Assembly (NCBI RefSeq): GCF_009739905.1
Contig: NZ_CP034279.1
Coordinates: 558,001 to 622,000 of the forward strand
Direction: 5' to 3'
Origin: Streptomyces ficellus
GTDB lineage: Bacteria > Actinomycetota > Actinomycetes > Streptomycetales > Streptomycetaceae
Length of the DNA stretch: 64,000 nucleotides
Shown here in pieces: positions 36,484 through 45,494 of this stretch. The notes under the pieces were generated by a model that was not told the DNA's origin, ran no database searches, and was given only the letters and a program-made list of their open reading frames with translations. The position numbers and the translations under genes were made by a program. Position 1 is the stretch's first letter, and the number at the start of each line of letters is the position of its first letter.

Positions 36484-37190
36484 CCACGCACACCGAGCCC
36501 GGCCCACGGGTCGTGATCGCCGACGACCAGGAGCTGGTCCGTACCGGCTTCCGCCTGATCCTGACCGCCCGGGGCATCGACGTGGTGGGCGAAGCCGGTG
36601 ACGGGGCCGAGGCCGTGACCGCCGTGCGGCGGCTGCGGCCCGACGTCGTACTCATGGACATCCGGATGCCCGGAATGGACGGCCTGGAAGCTGCCCGCCG
36701 CATCCTCGCGCAGGCCCCGACCTGCCGAGTGATCATGCTGACCACCTTCGACCTCGACCACTACGTCTACGCCGCCCTCGCCGCCGGAGCCAGCGGATTC
36801 CTGCTCAAGGACGTCACCCCCGCGCATCTGGCCGCCGCCGTACGCCTGGTCGACACCGGTGACGCCCTGCTCGCACCCTCGATCACCCGCCGCCTGGTGG
36901 AGCGCTTCGCCCCCAGCGCCCCCAGAACCGGATCGGGCCTCGCGACCCCGGCCGTCCACCGAGACCTGGCCGCACTGACACCGCGCGAGCGCGAAGTGCT
37001 GACGCTCATGGGCCGGGGGCTATCCAATAGCGAACTGGCGCAGGAACTGACGCTCAGTGAGGCGACAGTGAAGACCCACGTGGCCCGGATCTTCGCCAAA
37101 CTGACCCTGCGCGACCGGGCCCAGGCCGTCGTCCTCGCCTACGAGACGGGACTCGTCTCACCGGGCGGATCCGCTGCCGAGCGCCCGTGA
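36480..37190 (+). CDS. NarL/LuxR-family response regulator
   Basis: 236 aa. The receiver has the acidic pair ADDQ near residue 14, phospho-acceptor Asp60 (VLMDIRMPG) and a Lys in FLLKD. The C-terminal HTH reads LTPREREVLTLMGRGLSNSELAQELTLSEATVKTHV. It probably activates the divergent ABC exporter when phosphorylated by the kinase encoded just upstream, a common regulator-transporter arrangement in actinobacteria. Confidence 0.95.
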   Translation: MTTHTEPGPRVVIADDQELVRTGFRLILTARGIDVVGEAGDGAEAVTAVRRLRPDVVLMDIRMPGMDGLEAARRILAQAPTCRVIMLTTFDLDHYVYAALAAGASGFLLKDVTPAHLAAAVRLVDTGDALLAPSITRRLVERFAPSAPRTGSGLATPAVHRDLAALTPREREVLTLMGRGLSNSELAQELTLSEATVKTHVARIFAKLTLRDRAQAVVLAYETGLVSPGGSAAERP

Positions 37191-37405
37191 CAGCGACGTC
37201 ACGCATGAATCATCCAGAGGGCGCAGTGTGACGCGACCGCGCCCAGCGAGGCGGCGGCGTCGCATCCGGCGCAGGCCACGGCGCCGGGGCGGCACAGCGC
37301 GTGCCAGGTCGCCGAACTGATCAAGGCCGAGCAGGCCGGCGAGACCATCGCCGAGTCCGCCCCAGGACCACCGGCGCGGTAGACCTGCTTCCCTGGGACG
37401 TCACC

Positions 37406-37801
37406 TCAACGGGTGAGGTGACGTCGGATGAACGGTGCCGCTCCCAGGACGAGTGCGGCGAAGACGGACAGTCGTTGCAGGCCTGGCTGAGCGCCGAGGG
37501 TGCTTTCCTGGAGGCCGTAGACCGCGTACCAGTTGGCGGCGAGGTCGGTCGCCATGATGGCCGAGGCGAGGTCGATCCCTCGGCGTTTACCCCTTATCAA
37601 GAGCACGGCGGCGAGCGTGTCGAACAGCGCCAGCGACGACCAGTAGAGGTTGAGCCACCCTGGTGCCCAGTCGTACGGGTGCAGACCGTGGCCGAGGAGG
37701 TCGGTCACGTGTGAGGAAGCACCGACGAAGAGCAATACGGTTGCGATGACGCAGGCCGAAATGACCGCACAGCGCGGGGTGTAATGCATCCATCCGGTCA
37801 T
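37406..37801 (-). CDS. Small integral membrane protein (~131 aa)
   Basis: Four hydrophobic segments (about 10-27, 48-65, 80-98 and 108-122) with a loop HVTDLLGHGLHPYDWAPGWLNLYWSSLALFD typical of a conserved actinobacterial membrane family of unknown function. The start is at ATG 37801; an ATG at 37789 is also possible. It lies in a stretch with somewhat lower GC and decayed flanks. Confidence 0.68.
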   Translation of the reverse strand: MTGWMHYTPRCAVISACVIATVLLFVGASSHVTDLLGHGLHPYDWAPGWLNLYWSSLALFDTLAAVLLIRGKRRGIDLASAIMATDLAANWYAVYGLQESTLGAQPGLQRLSVFAALVLGAAPFIRRHLTR

Positions 37802-37854
37802 GCTGTGGATCGTCCCACCTGCGGTTGTCACTCGTCAGGCTGTCGGTCTGCGGT

Positions 37855-37961
37855 AGCGGACGGGGGCTGGGGGCGGCTGCGATCCCGGCCGAGGCCTGGA
37901 AGTGCTCGGCCTTGCGCTCGTAGCGGCGGTGCAGGGGGCGGCAGCCGCCCGGCCAGGACAT
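37855..37961 (-). pseudogene. Possible transposase C-terminal remnant
   Basis: The minus strand reads CRPLHRRYERKAEHFQASAGIAAA, which resembles the extreme C-terminus of IS5-type transposases (RRYERKAEHF followed by a hydrophobic AxxGIAAAL). No start, catalytic DDE region or inverted repeat is found around it. If correct, it is a ~35-residue scar of an old insertion. Confidence 0.35.
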
Positions 37962-38047
37962 CGTGCAGCGATGCCGGCCCAGCCTCGTGGAGGATTCGAC
38001 GCCGCTTCGGACGATGCGGGAAGGTCACATGATCCGCCGGACAGAAC

Positions 38048-38488
38048 CTAGGCCAGGGCGATGCGGGCGGTGATGCGCTTGCCGACCGGTTCCTGCCGGA
38101 TGTGCAGGTCCTCGGCGATGGCCTTCACGATCTCCAGTCCGTGCTGACCGATCCTGCCGGGATCGGCGGCCCGGGCCTCCGGAGCGGTGGGGTCGCTGTC
38201 CCAGACGATGACGTCCACGGTTGCGTCCGTGATGCGCAGCTGCATCAGGATCGGGCCCGGGGCGTATTTGCGGGCGTTGGTCACCAGCTCGCTGACCACC
38301 AGCTGCGTCAGGTCTCTCGCGCGCGCGGAGACGGCCGCGACACGTGCGGTGTCGGCCTTGTCGAGAAACGCGGTGGCATGATGGCGCGCTTCGGCGATGC
38401 AGCCGTCGTCGCCGCCCAGCGAGTACTCGACCTGCATCAGGTTGTCGTTCGGCACAGCACAGTCGTCACCTTCAGCCTCGTTCACCAC
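38048..38488 (-). CDS. RsbW-like anti-sigma factor / ATP-binding protein (HATPase_c_2)
   Basis: 146 aa from a GTG at 38488 preceded by GAGGG at the right spacing. GHKL ATPase features are present: the N-box in VVSELVTNARKYAPG, G1-like VWDSDP and the G2-like GQHGLEIVKAIAED. Such proteins bind and inhibit a sigma factor or phosphorylate an STAS antagonist. The divergent STAS gene at 38657 is a plausible partner, and the sigma factor is not in the window. Confidence 0.87.
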   Translation of the reverse strand: MVNEAEGDDCAVPNDNLMQVEYSLGGDDGCIAEARHHATAFLDKADTARVAAVSARARDLTQLVVSELVTNARKYAPGPILMQLRITDATVDVIVWDSDPTAPEARAADPGRIGQHGLEIVKAIAEDLHIRQEPVGKRITARIALA

Positions 38489-38656
38489 AGCATTGCCCTC
38501 TACCCCCGTTCCCACGCGCGCGCCTACCCGGCGCCGCGTCACGTATGCAATGTGTGCCCTGCGGCACAGCGAACCGGATGAATATGACAGGAGCGGTAGG
38601 GCAGAATCGACCGGACAACCCTGCCCAAGGCGAGCGTAACCAGAGTTGAGGAGACG

Positions 38657-39022
38657 GTGACCGACACTCACGGAGCACAGCGGCCAGGCCGGCTCTCCAT
38701 CGACCGCTCATCCGTCAACGGCGTTCGTGTCGTCGCCCTCCGGGGCGAGATCGACCACGACGTCAAGGACGTGCTCAGCACGGCCCTGCTGCCCCGGGAC
38801 GGTCAGGACGGCGCGCGGCTGGTGGTGGATCTCAGCGGTGTCACCTTCATGGACTCCAGCGGGATCAACGTCTTCATCGCCGCCCACCGGGCCCAGGCCG
38901 GCCCGCCGGGCCGGCTCCGGTTCGCCGGGGTGCGGGAACCCGTCCTGAGGATCATCGAGATCGTCGGCCTGGACAGCCTCATTCCCTGTCACCCGACGGT
39001 CGAGGAAGCGGTACTCGCCTGA
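38657..39022 (+). CDS. STAS-domain anti-sigma factor antagonist
   Basis: 121 aa from GTG 38657, with GAGGAG upstream. A single STAS domain includes VVDLSGVTFMDSSGI, where Ser67/Ser68 is the site phosphorylated by RsbW/SpoIIAB-like kinases. When unphosphorylated it should sequester the anti-sigma factor and free a sigma factor for stress or development. It is encoded divergently from the RsbW-like gene with a 168-bp shared upstream region. Confidence 0.92.
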   Translation: MTDTHGAQRPGRLSIDRSSVNGVRVVALRGEIDHDVKDVLSTALLPRDGQDGARLVVDLSGVTFMDSSGINVFIAAHRAQAGPPGRLRFAGVREPVLRIIEIVGLDSLIPCHPTVEEAVLA

Positions 39023-39188
39023 GTCCGTCCGGCGCCCCGGGCTCGCCCGGGCTGTCACTTAGGATCATGCCTCCTCGCGTGCCCGGACGGCAGCGCGGAA
39101 AAACGCGCGGTCGAGACGGCGTCCTTCCGCCCGGCCCGACCGCGCGCCCCCCGCGTCACGTCAACCGCCGGCGGTCCGGGCCTGTGAC

Positions 39189-39230
39189 GTGTGGTGCACG
39201 CGGCCGGAACCCGCGCCGCGTGCACCACAC
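39189..39230. terminator. Strong hairpin, likely bidirectional terminator
   Basis: A perfect 15-bp stem (39189-39203 with 39216-39230, GTGTGGTGCACGCGG type) with a 12-nt loop lies between the convergent STAS and flotillin genes. A smaller CCCGGGC/GCCCGGG hairpin is at 39035-39050. Confidence 0.75.
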
Positions 39231-39261
39231 GCACTCCCCGCCTCCCCCGGCGTACGCGTCC

Positions 39262-40695
39262 TCAGCCGGTGACGTCGATCCTGCCGTCGTCGGACGTCCT
39301 GCCGGCGGGCGTGGAGCCGCTGTCCCCGCCCTTGCCCGTGACGCCCTGCAGCATCTTCGCCAGGTCGACTCCGGTGGCGGCGTTGAGCAGTTCGATGCCC
39401 TGAGTGACGTTGTTGGCGACGGTTCGCGGCAGCTGACCGGCGCCGTCGGTGGAGATGACGGTCAGCTTGTCGATCGCGCCGAGCGGCTCCGCGGCCTTGC
39501 CGACGACCTGGGGCAGGATCTCGACCAGCATCTGGAGCACCGCGGCTTCCCCGTACTGGGCGAAGGCGTCCGCCTTCTTGCGCATGGCCTCGGCCTCGGC
39601 GCCACCCTTCGCGGCGATGGCGGCGGCCTCCGCCTCGCCCTCGATGCGTACGGCGTCCGCGAGCGCCGCACGGTGGGCCTTCTCGCCCTCACCGGTCAGG
39701 CGGGCGCGCTGCGCCTCGGCCTCGGCCTCCTTGACCTGGGCGATACGGCGGGCCTCGGCTTCCTGCTCGGCCTGGTAGCGGGCGGCGTCGGCGGGCTTGC
39801 GGACCCGGGTGTCGAGTTCGCGGTCGGTGAGCGCGGCCTGCCGCTCGGCGACCTTCTCCTGCTGGCTGAGGATCTCCTGCTGGCGGTCCGCCTCGGCGAG
39901 CGGGCCGGCGGCGGCCGCCTTCGCGGCTGCCTCGTCGGTCTCGGCCTTGATCTCGGCCTGCTTGAGCGCGAACGTCCGCTGGGCAATGGCGATTTCCTCC
40001 TCCGCCTTCAGCCGCGCCTGCTCCGAGGCCCGCCGGGCGACGGCCTCGGCTATGTCGGCCTCCTGCTTGGCGCGTGCCGCCTCGGGTCGGCCGAGGTCCT
40101 CGAGGTAGGAGCCCTCGGTGGTGATGTCCTGGATCTGGAAGGCGTCGAGCACCAGGCCCTGACCGGACAGGCTCGCCTCGGCCTCCTCCGCGACCTGGCC
40201 CGCGAACGCCGCCCGGTCACGGATGATGTCCTCCACCGACATCCGGCCGACGATGGACCGCAGCGCACCGGACAGGACTTCCTGGGTGAACCCGACGATG
40301 CCGTCCTGCTGCATCAGGAAGCGCTGGGCGGCGGCGCGGATGGAGTCCTCGGTGCCTCCGACCTTGACGATCGCCACGCCCTCCAGGTTGGCCTTCACAC
40401 CTCGCAGGGTGACCGCGCCGCGCACCGCGACGGGGATGTGCCGGGAGGAGAGGTCGAGCGTGAACTTCTGCTGGACGAACGGCACGACGAACACGCCACC
40501 GCCGACGACGACCTTCTGACCGCTGTTGTCGGTGAAGACCCGGCCGGTCTCGGGGTCGGTGGACTTCTTGCCGCGGCGGCCGGTGATGATGAACGCCTCG
40601 CTGGGTCCGGCCACCTTGTAGCGCGTGATGACGACGAGGGCGAGCAGCACGATCAGAACGACGATGCCCACCACGGCGGTGAGTACAGGGCTCAT
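39262..40695 (-). CDS. Flotillin-family SPFH protein
   Basis: 477 aa. An N-terminal membrane helix (about 5-24) precedes the SPFH/band-7 domain (~30-200) and a long Ala/Glu coiled coil (~200-370). The Glu-Ala repeats and length are typical of flotillins (FloA/FloT/YqiK), which oligomerise into membrane microdomain scaffolds. It is encoded after an NfeD/YqiJ-like gene, the usual flotillin partner. A second SPFH-NfeD pair lies 4 kb away beyond a SulP gene. Confidence 0.92.
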   Translation of the reverse strand: MSPVLTAVVGIVVLIVLLALVVITRYKVAGPSEAFIITGRRGKKSTDPETGRVFTDNSGQKVVVGGGVFVVPFVQQKFTLDLSSRHIPVAVRGAVTLRGVKANLEGVAIVKVGGTEDSIRAAAQRFLMQQDGIVGFTQEVLSGALRSIVGRMSVEDIIRDRAAFAGQVAEEAEASLSGQGLVLDAFQIQDITTEGSYLEDLGRPEAARAKQEADIAEAVARRASEQARLKAEEEIAIAQRTFALKQAEIKAETDEAAAKAAAAGPLAEADRQQEILSQQEKVAERQAALTDRELDTRVRKPADAARYQAEQEAEARRIAQVKEAEAEAQRARLTGEGEKAHRAALADAVRIEGEAEAAAIAAKGGAEAEAMRKKADAFAQYGEAAVLQMLVEILPQVVGKAAEPLGAIDKLTVISTDGAGQLPRTVANNVTQGIELLNAATGVDLAKMLQGVTGKGGDSGSTPAGRTSDDGRIDVTG

Positions 40696-40764
40696 ACGGT
40701 ATCCCTTGCTGAGTTGCTGGCTTGCTGGCTAACTGGATTGCTGGGTTGCTCGCGCCCGGGGGCG

Positions 40765-41271
40765 TCAGCGGGTGACGGGCCTGACCGAGACGGAGGTGGA
40801 GGACAGGACCGCGTCGACCCAGACCTCGGTTCCGCGGGGTACGGGGGTGTCGCTCTTCGCGGCGTACTTGACGGGCTGACCGCCGAGGCGGAGCAACACC
40901 TCGCCGTAGCCCGACGCGGGGATGGCGGTGACCACCGAACCGGAGGTGCCCACGAGGTCGTCGCCGCGTGGTGTCGCATCGGTGCGGCCACGTATGAGGG
41001 ACGTGCTGAACCGCCAGGTCAACCAGCCCGCCCCGGTGCCCGCCAGGACGCCGGCACCGGTCGCGGCCACGGCCCCCGCACCGGTGGCCCCGAGCACGAT
41101 CGCACCGGTGAAGCCCAGCATCGACAGGAAGCCCGCGATCACGGGCAGTGACAGCACTCCGTCCAGTCCGCCGCCGAGCCCGTCGAACAGCCCCTCCAGG
41201 AACCCGTCGAGAAGCAGTGCCAGGACCAGCAGGACGAGCCCTGCGATACCGAGGCCGAGAAACCATCCCAT
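40765..41271 (-). CDS. NfeD/YqiJ-like membrane protein, flotillin partner
   Basis: 168 aa with two or three membrane helices in the first ~90 residues (the first is GLGIAGLVLLVLALLLDG) and a C-terminal OB-fold-like beta domain (VGTSGSVVTAIPASGYGEVLLR). Proteins of this layout sit next to flotillin genes and are thought to assist assembly of flotillin complexes. It is separated by 69 nt from the flotillin gene and by 6 nt from the small upstream gene, indicating one operon. Confidence 0.85.
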   Translation of the reverse strand: MGWFLGLGIAGLVLLVLALLLDGFLEGLFDGLGGGLDGVLSLPVIAGFLSMLGFTGAIVLGATGAGAVAATGAGVLAGTGAGWLTWRFSTSLIRGRTDATPRGDDLVGTSGSVVTAIPASGYGEVLLRLGGQPVKYAAKSDTPVPRGTEVWVDAVLSSTSVSVRPVTR

Positions 41272-41277
41272 GATGCG

Positions 41278-41517
41278 CTATTCCTCACCGTTGACGGGCG
41301 TCGTGCGTCGTGCGTCGGGCGTGCGTCGGACGGTGGCTCCGTCCCCGGGAAGTGGGCGCGTGGCGCGCGCCGCTGGTGGTTCGTCGGGTGCCGGTGACTC
41401 CGTCGGCGGTGCACGCCGTGGTGGAGGAGGGAGGGCGGAGAGCGGCGTTCCTGCCGCAGGCCCCGAGGACGACAACGCGACGAGCTGCGCGGCCCCGAAA
41501 ACAGCAAGGAGCACCAT
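41278..41517 (-). CDS. Small putative exported or membrane protein at the head of the flotillin operon
   Basis: 79 aa from an ATG at 41517 with GGAGG at ideal spacing. It has a short hydrophobic N-terminus (MVLLAVFGAAQLVALSSSG) that could be a signal peptide or anchor, followed by a Pro/Ala/Arg-rich disordered tail. No known domain. The strong ribosome-binding site and 6-nt gap to the NfeD-like gene support a real gene. Confidence 0.58.
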   Translation of the reverse strand: MVLLAVFGAAQLVALSSSGPAAGTPLSALPPPPRRAPPTESPAPDEPPAARATRPLPGDGATVRRTPDARRTTPVNGEE

Positions 41518-41992
41518 GGAAGACCTCCGGCCGACAAAGACACGTGTCCTGCATCGCCGACCAGGCTTCCCGGCACTCCGCTGACGACCTTACACGTTCC
41601 ATACGACCTGTTGACAGGTACCGCACATGGTTGTCCGCCGTCGGGCGGGGCGGTGTGGCCTTCCGGCGGGGGCCGTTGGCGGTCCGTCCGCGGGGACGCC
41701 TCGGGCACGCGCTCGCGGAGAGTGACGTCGAAGTCTTCGGCGCGGTCGACGGGACGCGCAGCTGGAGTGGGCGGAGGGGACGACCGAGCCGGTCACCTCG
41801 TACGGGCGGATCGTACGCAAGGGTAAAGTTGCACCTCCGACGCCCGGCGCCGCCGCCTGCCCCCGTGACGCTCCGCATCCGGACGTGACTCCGCGCACCG
41901 CCGCGCGGGCCGGTCCCGCGGCGTCCCCGTGCCCTCCCACGCTTCCCCGGTCCGAGGACGGGGGCGCCCGAGTACGACAGGTTCCTGATCCG
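41518..41992. other. Intergenic region between the flotillin and SulP operons
   Basis: Contains the palindrome ACCTG-TTGA-CAGGT (41606-41619) about 90 nt upstream of the small exported-protein gene, which could be an operator or part of its promoter. Otherwise I see only frames without coding character. An in-frame GTG at 41885 is an alternative start for the SulP gene. Confidence 0.45.
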
Positions 41993-43498
41993 TTGTCTTC
42001 CGCCGTAGCCACCACCGCCGCCCGCCTGCGCGACCTGAAGCCCGGTTGGCTGCACGATCCGAAGGTCTGGCGCACCGAGGTACTGGCCGGTCTGGTCGTG
42101 GCCCTGGCGCTGATCCCGGAGGCGATCTCGTTCTCGGTCATCGCCGGTGTGGCACCGGCGGTCGGGCTGTTCGCCTCGTTCACGATGGCCGTGGTGATCT
42201 CGATCGTCGGCGGTCGGCGCGCGATGATTTCCGCCGCGACCGGGGCCGTGGCCCTGGTGATCGCCCCGCTCCAGCGTGAGCACGGGTTCGGCCACCTGGT
42301 CGCCGCCGTCATCCTGGCGGGCGTCTTCCAGATCGCGCTGGGTGCGCTCGGTGTCGCGAAGTTGATGCGGTTCATCCCGCGTTCGGTGATGGTCGGCTTC
42401 GTTAACTCCCTCGCCATCCTGGTCTTCATGGCCCAGGTGCCGGAGATGCACGACGTTCCGTGGCCCGTGTATCCACTGATGGCGGGCGGGCTCGCGTTGA
42501 TGGTGTTCTTCCCGAAGGTCTCGACCGCGGTCCCGGCCCCGCTGGTCTCCGTCGTCATCCTCACCGTCATCACGGTCGCGGCGGGGATCGCCGTGCCGAC
42601 CGTGGGCGACAAGGGCGCGCTGCCGTCCTCGCTGCCGGTTCCCGGCCTGCCGGACGTGCCGTTCACCCTGGAGACGCTGACCATCATCGCGCCGTACGCC
42701 TTCGCGATGGCACTGGTCGGGCTGATGGAATCGCTGATGACGGCGAAGCTGGTCGACGACATCACCGACACCCGCTCGTCCAAGACGCGTGAGTCGGTCG
42801 GGCAGGGCGTGGCCAACATCGTCACGGGTTTCCTCGGCGGTATGGGCGGCTGCGCGGTGATCGGCCAGACGATGATCAACGTGAAGGTGTCCGGCGCCCG
42901 CACCCGCCTGTCGACGTTCCTGGCCGGTGTGTTCCTGATGGTGCTCTGCATCGCCTTCGGGCCGGTCGTCTCCGACATCCCGATGGCCGCCCTGGTCGCG
43001 GTGATGGTGATGGTGTGCTTCGCCACGTTCGACTGGCACTCCGTCGCGCCGAAGACCCTGAAGCGGATGCCCGCCGGGGAGATCACCGTCATGGCCGTCA
43101 CCGTCGTGTGCGTGGTCGCCACCCACAACCTCGCCGTCGGCGTCGTCACCGGCTCGGTCACCGCCATGGTCATCTTCGCCAGGCGCGTCGCCCACCTCGC
43201 CGACGTCACCGCCGTGACCGACCCTGACGGCACGGCGGTGGTCTACCGGGTCACCGGTGAGCTGTTCTTCGCGTCCTCCAACGATCTCGTCGGCCGGTTC
43301 GACTACGCGGGCGACCCGGACAAGGTCGTGATCGACCTCGGCGAGGCACACATCTGGGACGCGTCCTCCGTCGCCGCGCTCGACGCCATCGAGACCAAGT
43401 ACGCCCAGCGCGGCAAGACCGTCGAGATCACCGGCCTCAACCGACCCAGTGCCCACCTGCACGGCAAGCTCAGCGGCGAACTCACCGGCGGCCACTGA
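41993..43498 (+). CDS. SulP-family inorganic anion transporter with C-terminal STAS domain
   Basis: About 501 aa from a TTG at 41993. The transport core has 10-12 helices, opening with EVLAGLVVALALIPEAISFSVIAGV, the family-typical segment. NIVTGFLGGMGGCAVIGQTMINVKVSGARTRLST is the second hallmark. Residues ~405-500 form a STAS domain (VVIDLGEAHIWDASSVAALD). Substrates in the family include sulfate, bicarbonate and other anions; none can be assigned here. It lies between two SPFH-NfeD operons pointing the other way. Confidence 0.9.
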   Translation: MSSAVATTAARLRDLKPGWLHDPKVWRTEVLAGLVVALALIPEAISFSVIAGVAPAVGLFASFTMAVVISIVGGRRAMISAATGAVALVIAPLQREHGFGHLVAAVILAGVFQIALGALGVAKLMRFIPRSVMVGFVNSLAILVFMAQVPEMHDVPWPVYPLMAGGLALMVFFPKVSTAVPAPLVSVVILTVITVAAGIAVPTVGDKGALPSSLPVPGLPDVPFTLETLTIIAPYAFAMALVGLMESLMTAKLVDDITDTRSSKTRESVGQGVANIVTGFLGGMGGCAVIGQTMINVKVSGARTRLSTFLAGVFLMVLCIAFGPVVSDIPMAALVAVMVMVCFATFDWHSVAPKTLKRMPAGEITVMAVTVVCVVATHNLAVGVVTGSVTAMVIFARRVAHLADVTAVTDPDGTAVVYRVTGELFFASSNDLVGRFDYAGDPDKVVIDLGEAHIWDASSVAALDAIETKYAQRGKTVEITGLNRPSAHLHGKLSGELTGGH

Positions 43499-43535
43499 TC
43501 CGCTGCCAGTCCGCCGCCGGCGCCGCTCACTCGGC

Positions 43536-44645
43536 TCACTCGGCGGCGGGCTGCCCCCGGCCCGGCACCTGGGGCGCCTTCGCGGCTTCGGCCTCGGCCT
43601 TCGCGTCGCTCACCACGGCCGCGGCCTGCTTCGCGACCTCGTCGGCCGCGGTGGCGGCGTCGAGCGGGAGCGCAGAGCCGGTCTCCAGCTCCGGAGCCCC
43701 GTCCTCGCCCTTCGTACCACCGGCATCAGGAGTGGCCGCCCCCTCCCCGTGCCCGGTTTCCCGCAGCCCCATCGACGAACGGTCGCCGAACGCGCCGGTC
43801 ACGGCGCGGACGGCCTCGGTCAGCTCACCCGGGATCACCCAGAACGTGTTGTTGTCGCTCTTCGCCAGGTGCGGGAGCGTCTCGAGGTACTTGTACGCCA
43901 GGATCTTCGGGTCGGCGTTGTTGCGGTGGACGGCCTGGAACACCCGCTCCACGGCCTTCGCCTCGCCGTCCGCGCGCAGGATCATGGCCTGTTGGGTGCC
44001 CTGGGCCTCCAGGATGTCCTTCTGCTTCGTGCCCTCCGCGGTGAGGATCTTGGCCTGCCGCTCCCCCTCGGCGTGCAGGATGGCCGCACGCTTGTCGCGT
44101 TCGGCCCGCATCTGCTTCTCCATCGCCTCCTTGATGGTGTGCGGCGGGTCGATGGCCTTGATCTCGACGCGGTTGACGCGGATGCCCCACTTGCCGGTGG
44201 CGTCGTCGAGGACGGTGCGCAGCCTGGCGTTGATCTCCTCGCGTGAGGTGAGCGTCTCCTCCAGGTCCATGGAACCGATGACGTTCCTCAGGGTGGTCAC
44301 GGTGAGCTGGTCGATGGCCTGCAGGTAGTCGGCGACCTCGTAGGCCGCCGCCCGCGGGTCGGTGATCTGGTAGTAGAGCACCGTGTCGATGTTCACCACG
44401 AGGTTGTCCTCGGTGATCACGGGCTTGGGGTCGGAGGAGTACACCTGCTCGCGCACGTCGAGTTTGGTGTTGACGCGGTCCGCGACCGGCACGACGAAGT
44501 TCAGGCCGGGCTGCAGCGTCCGCCGGTACCGGCCGAACCGCTCGATGTTGTAGCGGCGGGCCTGCGGGACGATGCGCACCGTGGAGGCCACGAGGAAGAC
44601 CACGACGATGGCGGCCACGAGAATCGGGATGACGACCGGATCCAC
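43536..44645 (-). CDS. Stomatin/SPFH (band 7) membrane protein
   Basis: 369 aa. One N-terminal helix (about 5-24) precedes a stomatin-type SPFH domain, with RRTLQPGLNFVVPVADRV near residue 42 and the conserved GSMDLEETLTSREEIN and WGIRVNRVEIKAI. An Ala-rich coil and a disordered acidic tail (~290-369) follow. It is downstream of an NfeD gene, the conserved stomatin/NfeD pairing seen in bacteria and archaea. Members regulate membrane proteases and channels or scaffold lipid domains. Confidence 0.93.
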   Translation of the reverse strand: MDPVVIPILVAAIVVVFLVASTVRIVPQARRYNIERFGRYRRTLQPGLNFVVPVADRVNTKLDVREQVYSSDPKPVITEDNLVVNIDTVLYYQITDPRAAAYEVADYLQAIDQLTVTTLRNVIGSMDLEETLTSREEINARLRTVLDDATGKWGIRVNRVEIKAIDPPHTIKEAMEKQMRAERDKRAAILHAEGERQAKILTAEGTKQKDILEAQGTQQAMILRADGEAKAVERVFQAVHRNNADPKILAYKYLETLPHLAKSDNNTFWVIPGELTEAVRAVTGAFGDRSSMGLRETGHGEGAATPDAGGTKGEDGAPELETGSALPLDAATAADEVAKQAAAVVSDAKAEAEAAKAPQVPGRGQPAAE

Positions 44646-44714
44646 GCTTCCTCCCTTGTGTTGTGTTCAGCCCCTCAGCCCCGCAGCCCCTCAGCCCGGC
44701 AGCCCCTCAGCCGC

Positions 44715-45152
44715 TCACGGCAGGAGGTCGCGAGGGTGGACGACGGCCGTGGCGCCTTCGATCTCCATGACGTCCACCAGCGCTCCCACCGGGATCACCA
44801 GGGTTTCGTCGAGAGCGCGGGCGGACCATTCCTCACCGGAGAGCCTGATCAGACCGCGGCTCGCCGTGACCTCCTGAGTGACCTCGGCCCTCTGGCCGAT
44901 GAGCGCGTCGCTGCCCTCCCGCACGAGCGGCGCCCGTGCCATCTGCCGCAGCGCGGCAGGACGGATGACGAGGACACCGGCGGCGAGCGCCACTCCGAAC
45001 GCCACGAGCTGGCCGAGCAGGCCGATGCCCACTCCGGCGACGACAGCGGCGACCAGCGCGGCTCCCGCCATCAGCCCGAGGACCAGCGTCAGGGTGAAGA
45101 ACTCCACCACGCCCAGGGCCGCGGCGGCGAACAGCCAGACGAACCACGGCAT
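44715..45152 (-). CDS. NfeD-family membrane protein, stomatin partner
   Basis: 145 aa. Three membrane segments in residues ~1-70 are followed by an OB-fold C-terminal domain ending in IPVGALVDVMEIEGATAVVHP. This is the short (NfeD1b-type) form without the serine protease domain. It is 69 nt upstream of the stomatin-like gene in the same operon. Confidence 0.9.
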   Translation of the reverse strand: MPWFVWLFAAAALGVVEFFTLTLVLGLMAGAALVAAVVAGVGIGLLGQLVAFGVALAAGVLVIRPAALRQMARAPLVREGSDALIGQRAEVTQEVTASRGLIRLSGEEWSARALDETLVIPVGALVDVMEIEGATAVVHPRDLLP

Positions 45153-45494
45153 CGAACCAGCCTCCCTCAGCCCTCAGGGGACTTATCCACCCCCTTACCC
45201 ACCCCGAACCCGGACAGAACGGACTAATCAACCTCGGTCCACGATCAGGCGCCACACGCGTACCCGACATCGGCGTGTCGGCCACCGGTCGATCGGTGGG
45301 CAACCCGGCCGAACAAAGGGTCCGTGGCCCCTGCACACGGCGTCGGGCGCTTCATCCCGGGGTTACGGCAACGTCTCAAACACGCGTGTTCGATATCCGC
45401 GTCCACCTCGTTGACCTGGGTGTCGTCGTACCGAGGCGCACCGAGGCACACCGAGGCACACCGAGCCGTACCGATCAGGATGGAGGGACCGCAG
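45153..45494. other. ~340-bp intergenic leader of the ABC exporter unit
   Basis: Divergent region between the NfeD gene and the exporter unit. It holds 10-bp tandem repeats of ccgaggcaca type at 45431-45480 (three good and two degenerate copies) just before the ribosome-binding site of the small ORF. No clear promoter elements can be assigned by eye. Confidence 0.55.

Noticed and set aside
37190..37400. Short coding-like stretch ending AELIKAEQAGETIAE
   Set aside because: No start codon or ribosome-binding site, upstream stop codons, and no recognisable family.
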